From SAR92 bacterium BACL16 MAG-120619-bin48 (GTDB taxonomy: Bacteria > Pseudomonadota > Gammaproteobacteria > Pseudomonadales > Porticoccaceae): DNA of 45,173 nt. Below the pieces are notes generated by a model, which had not been told where the DNA came from, did no database searches, and saw only the letters and a list, made by a program, of their open reading frames with translations. Positions 45,001-45,173 of this stretch are shown here, piece after piece; positions within the stretch are counted from its first letter, which is position 1; every line of letters starts with the position of its first letter. Position numbers and translations under genes: made by a program. The stretch spans positions 1-45,173 of the forward strand of contig LIDE01000029.1 in assembly GCA_001438605.1 (NCBI GenBank), read 5' to 3'.

Positions 45001-45173
45001 TGAAGATCATGCTCAAGGGCGGCAACATGCGCTTTAACCACACCAGCCAGTGAGCATTCATCGGTAATAGCCAATGCCTGATAACCGAGCTCGGCAGCTC
45101 TTTGCACAAGCTCGTGGGGATGCGAAGCGCCGCGCAAAAAGCTGAAGTTGGTGACACAATGAAGCTCTGCGTA
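42090..45173 (-). CDS. dnaE2: Error-prone DNA polymerase DnaE2 (5' end outside window)
   Basis: C-family DNA polymerase of the DnaE2/ImuC type, used for damage-induced translesion synthesis and mutagenesis. 1027 codons are visible, and the frame runs off the right edge at YAELHCVTNFSFLRGAS, so only a few N-terminal residues are missing. The PHP domain is at the N terminus (ITDECSLAGVVKAH). The catalytic aspartates are in PDIDVDF (about 368-374) and KIDILALG (about 515). A helix-hairpin-helix region follows, then a C-terminal OB fold (RVAGLVTGRQRPGTASG). DnaE2 usually follows imuA and imuB, which would lie beyond the right edge. It is convergent with tatC. Confidence 0.96.
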   Translation of the reverse strand, partial: YAELHCVTNFSFLRGASHPHELVQRAAELGYQALAITDECSLAGVVKAHVAALEHDLQLIIGSEFKLDGQRLLVLVPNRQAYAELSALITLARRRSEKGDYRLEWCDLQSNLRNGLIIWLPSGDLAKDQQHGAWLSEWFLGRLWIGVEHLLYGNDSQQYYYYRNLAAMWQLPMLACGDVHMHSAERQPLQDVLTAIHHGCSVMSLGARRFANAERHLRRLDQLQKLYPPALLAETLVVARRCHFSLQELRYEYPADVVPPNVTASQQLRFLVGEGLLKRWPQGASAEVHRQIDYELQVIAELQYESYFLTVHDIVHFARSRNILCQGRGSAANSIVCYCLLITEVSPDQISMLFERFISRERNEPPDIDVDFEHERREEVIQYIYKKYGRERAALAATVITYRPRSAVRDVGKALGLDALFIEQLSQSMSWWQRQADLEALFQQQGFSNRGQLAKYFFTLLQDIIGFPRHLSQHVGGFIITKSPISSLVPVENASMAERTVIQWDKYDIEALGLLKIDILALGMLSAIRRCFDLLRAQQSTDLDMQAIPKNDSATYDMLCQADSVGVFQIESRAQMAMLPRLKPRCFYDLVIEIAIVRPGPIQGGMVHPYLRRRQGLEAVDYPSQEIQSVLERTLGIPVFQEQVIRLAMVAAGFTGGEADQLRRAMASWGKDSALIGFQQKLITGMLARGYSLDFAQRLFKQIQGFGVYGFPESHSASFALLAYVSAWLKCHYPAAYCCALLNSQPMGFYSPSQLIQDVKRHDVEVYPIDVLYSDWDHRLEAGAAQNSQQPAIRLGLRLIKGFSRVVAERIVAVRTQVIPQSLTQLAHAAQLSQAHLSLLSSAGALGSLSNNRRQAHWDALAVNDLRPLLIAGQSDTPLDAVDGGAKHSVILAAPSEVEIIGADYSATGVSLGRHPMAILRERIELIQRCKRQSDLASMGHKRFIRVAGLVTGRQRPGTASGVIFLTLEDETGNINVVVWTSVQERCREALLKGRLLVVKGVLETDGSVVHVIAQELIDCSEWLLQT

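Overview
The window reads as a chromosomal segment of an aerobic, probably marine, gammaproteobacterium of moderate GC. Evidence for this is inferred from gene families and order: a proteobacterial NhaB sodium/proton antiporter, the large NAD-dependent glutamate dehydrogenase, the hslV-hslU-DUF971-ubiE-ubiJ-ubiB-hisI-hisE-tatA-tatB-tatC order that is familiar from Pseudomonas-like and Cellvibrionales-like genomes, and a DnaE2 polymerase. No genus can be assigned from the sequence alone. I saw no rRNA, tRNA, CRISPR array, prophage or intact insertion sequence.

Layout. (1) 10-3639: SohB peptidase and NudC on the minus strand, and NhaB on the plus strand, closed by a strong bidirectional terminator. 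(2) 3847-8724: the 1625-residue NAD-glutamate dehydrogenase, minus strand. (3) 8877-15926: a tightly overlapping plus-strand operon of the MoxR/Bat type (MoxR ATPase, DUF58, DUF4381, BatA, a BatB-BatC fusion, BatD), followed by a lone ParA-like ATPase (16010-16789). (4) 16841-23545, minus strand: a monoacylglycerol-lipase-like hydrolase, aminopeptidase N with an unusually structured 3' region, a coupled rhomboid/DUF1315/DUF2797 set, and NAD kinase. (5) 23668-27059: a shikimate-kinase-like gene (plus), then an AspC/TyrB-type aminotransferase, an esterase and a short-chain dehydrogenase (minus), ending in a 22-bp tandem repeat array. (6) 27385-34330: a metabolic block with two class III aminotransferases, a succinate-semialdehyde-type dehydrogenase, a crotonase, a GST-like protein and a DUF2459 protein. 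(7) 34418-42093: protease HslVU with a sigma32-like promoter, then ubiquinone, histidine and Tat-export genes. (8) 42090 to the right edge: DnaE2, minus strand, cut by the window end.

Working together: the Bat operon resembles envelope chaperone/VWA systems with a MoxR AAA+ partner. UbiE, UbiJ and UbiB belong to one ubiquinone assembly. HisI and HisE catalyse consecutive steps of histidine synthesis. TatABC form the twin-arginine translocase. The minus-strand aminotransferase plus aldehyde dehydrogenase could convert an omega-amino compound to a dicarboxylic acid.

Most of the window is ordinary core genome. The parts I find least explained are a three-way-junction-like palindromic element after pepN (18076-18177), the 22-bp repeat array with 44-bp higher-order periodicity (27145-27294), and the DUF2797 protein, which combines a cysteine-rich region with a GIY-YIG-like pattern. 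I did not find a convincing wholly new multi-gene system. Several start codons are TTG or GTG and were chosen from ribosome-binding sites and family alignment from memory.
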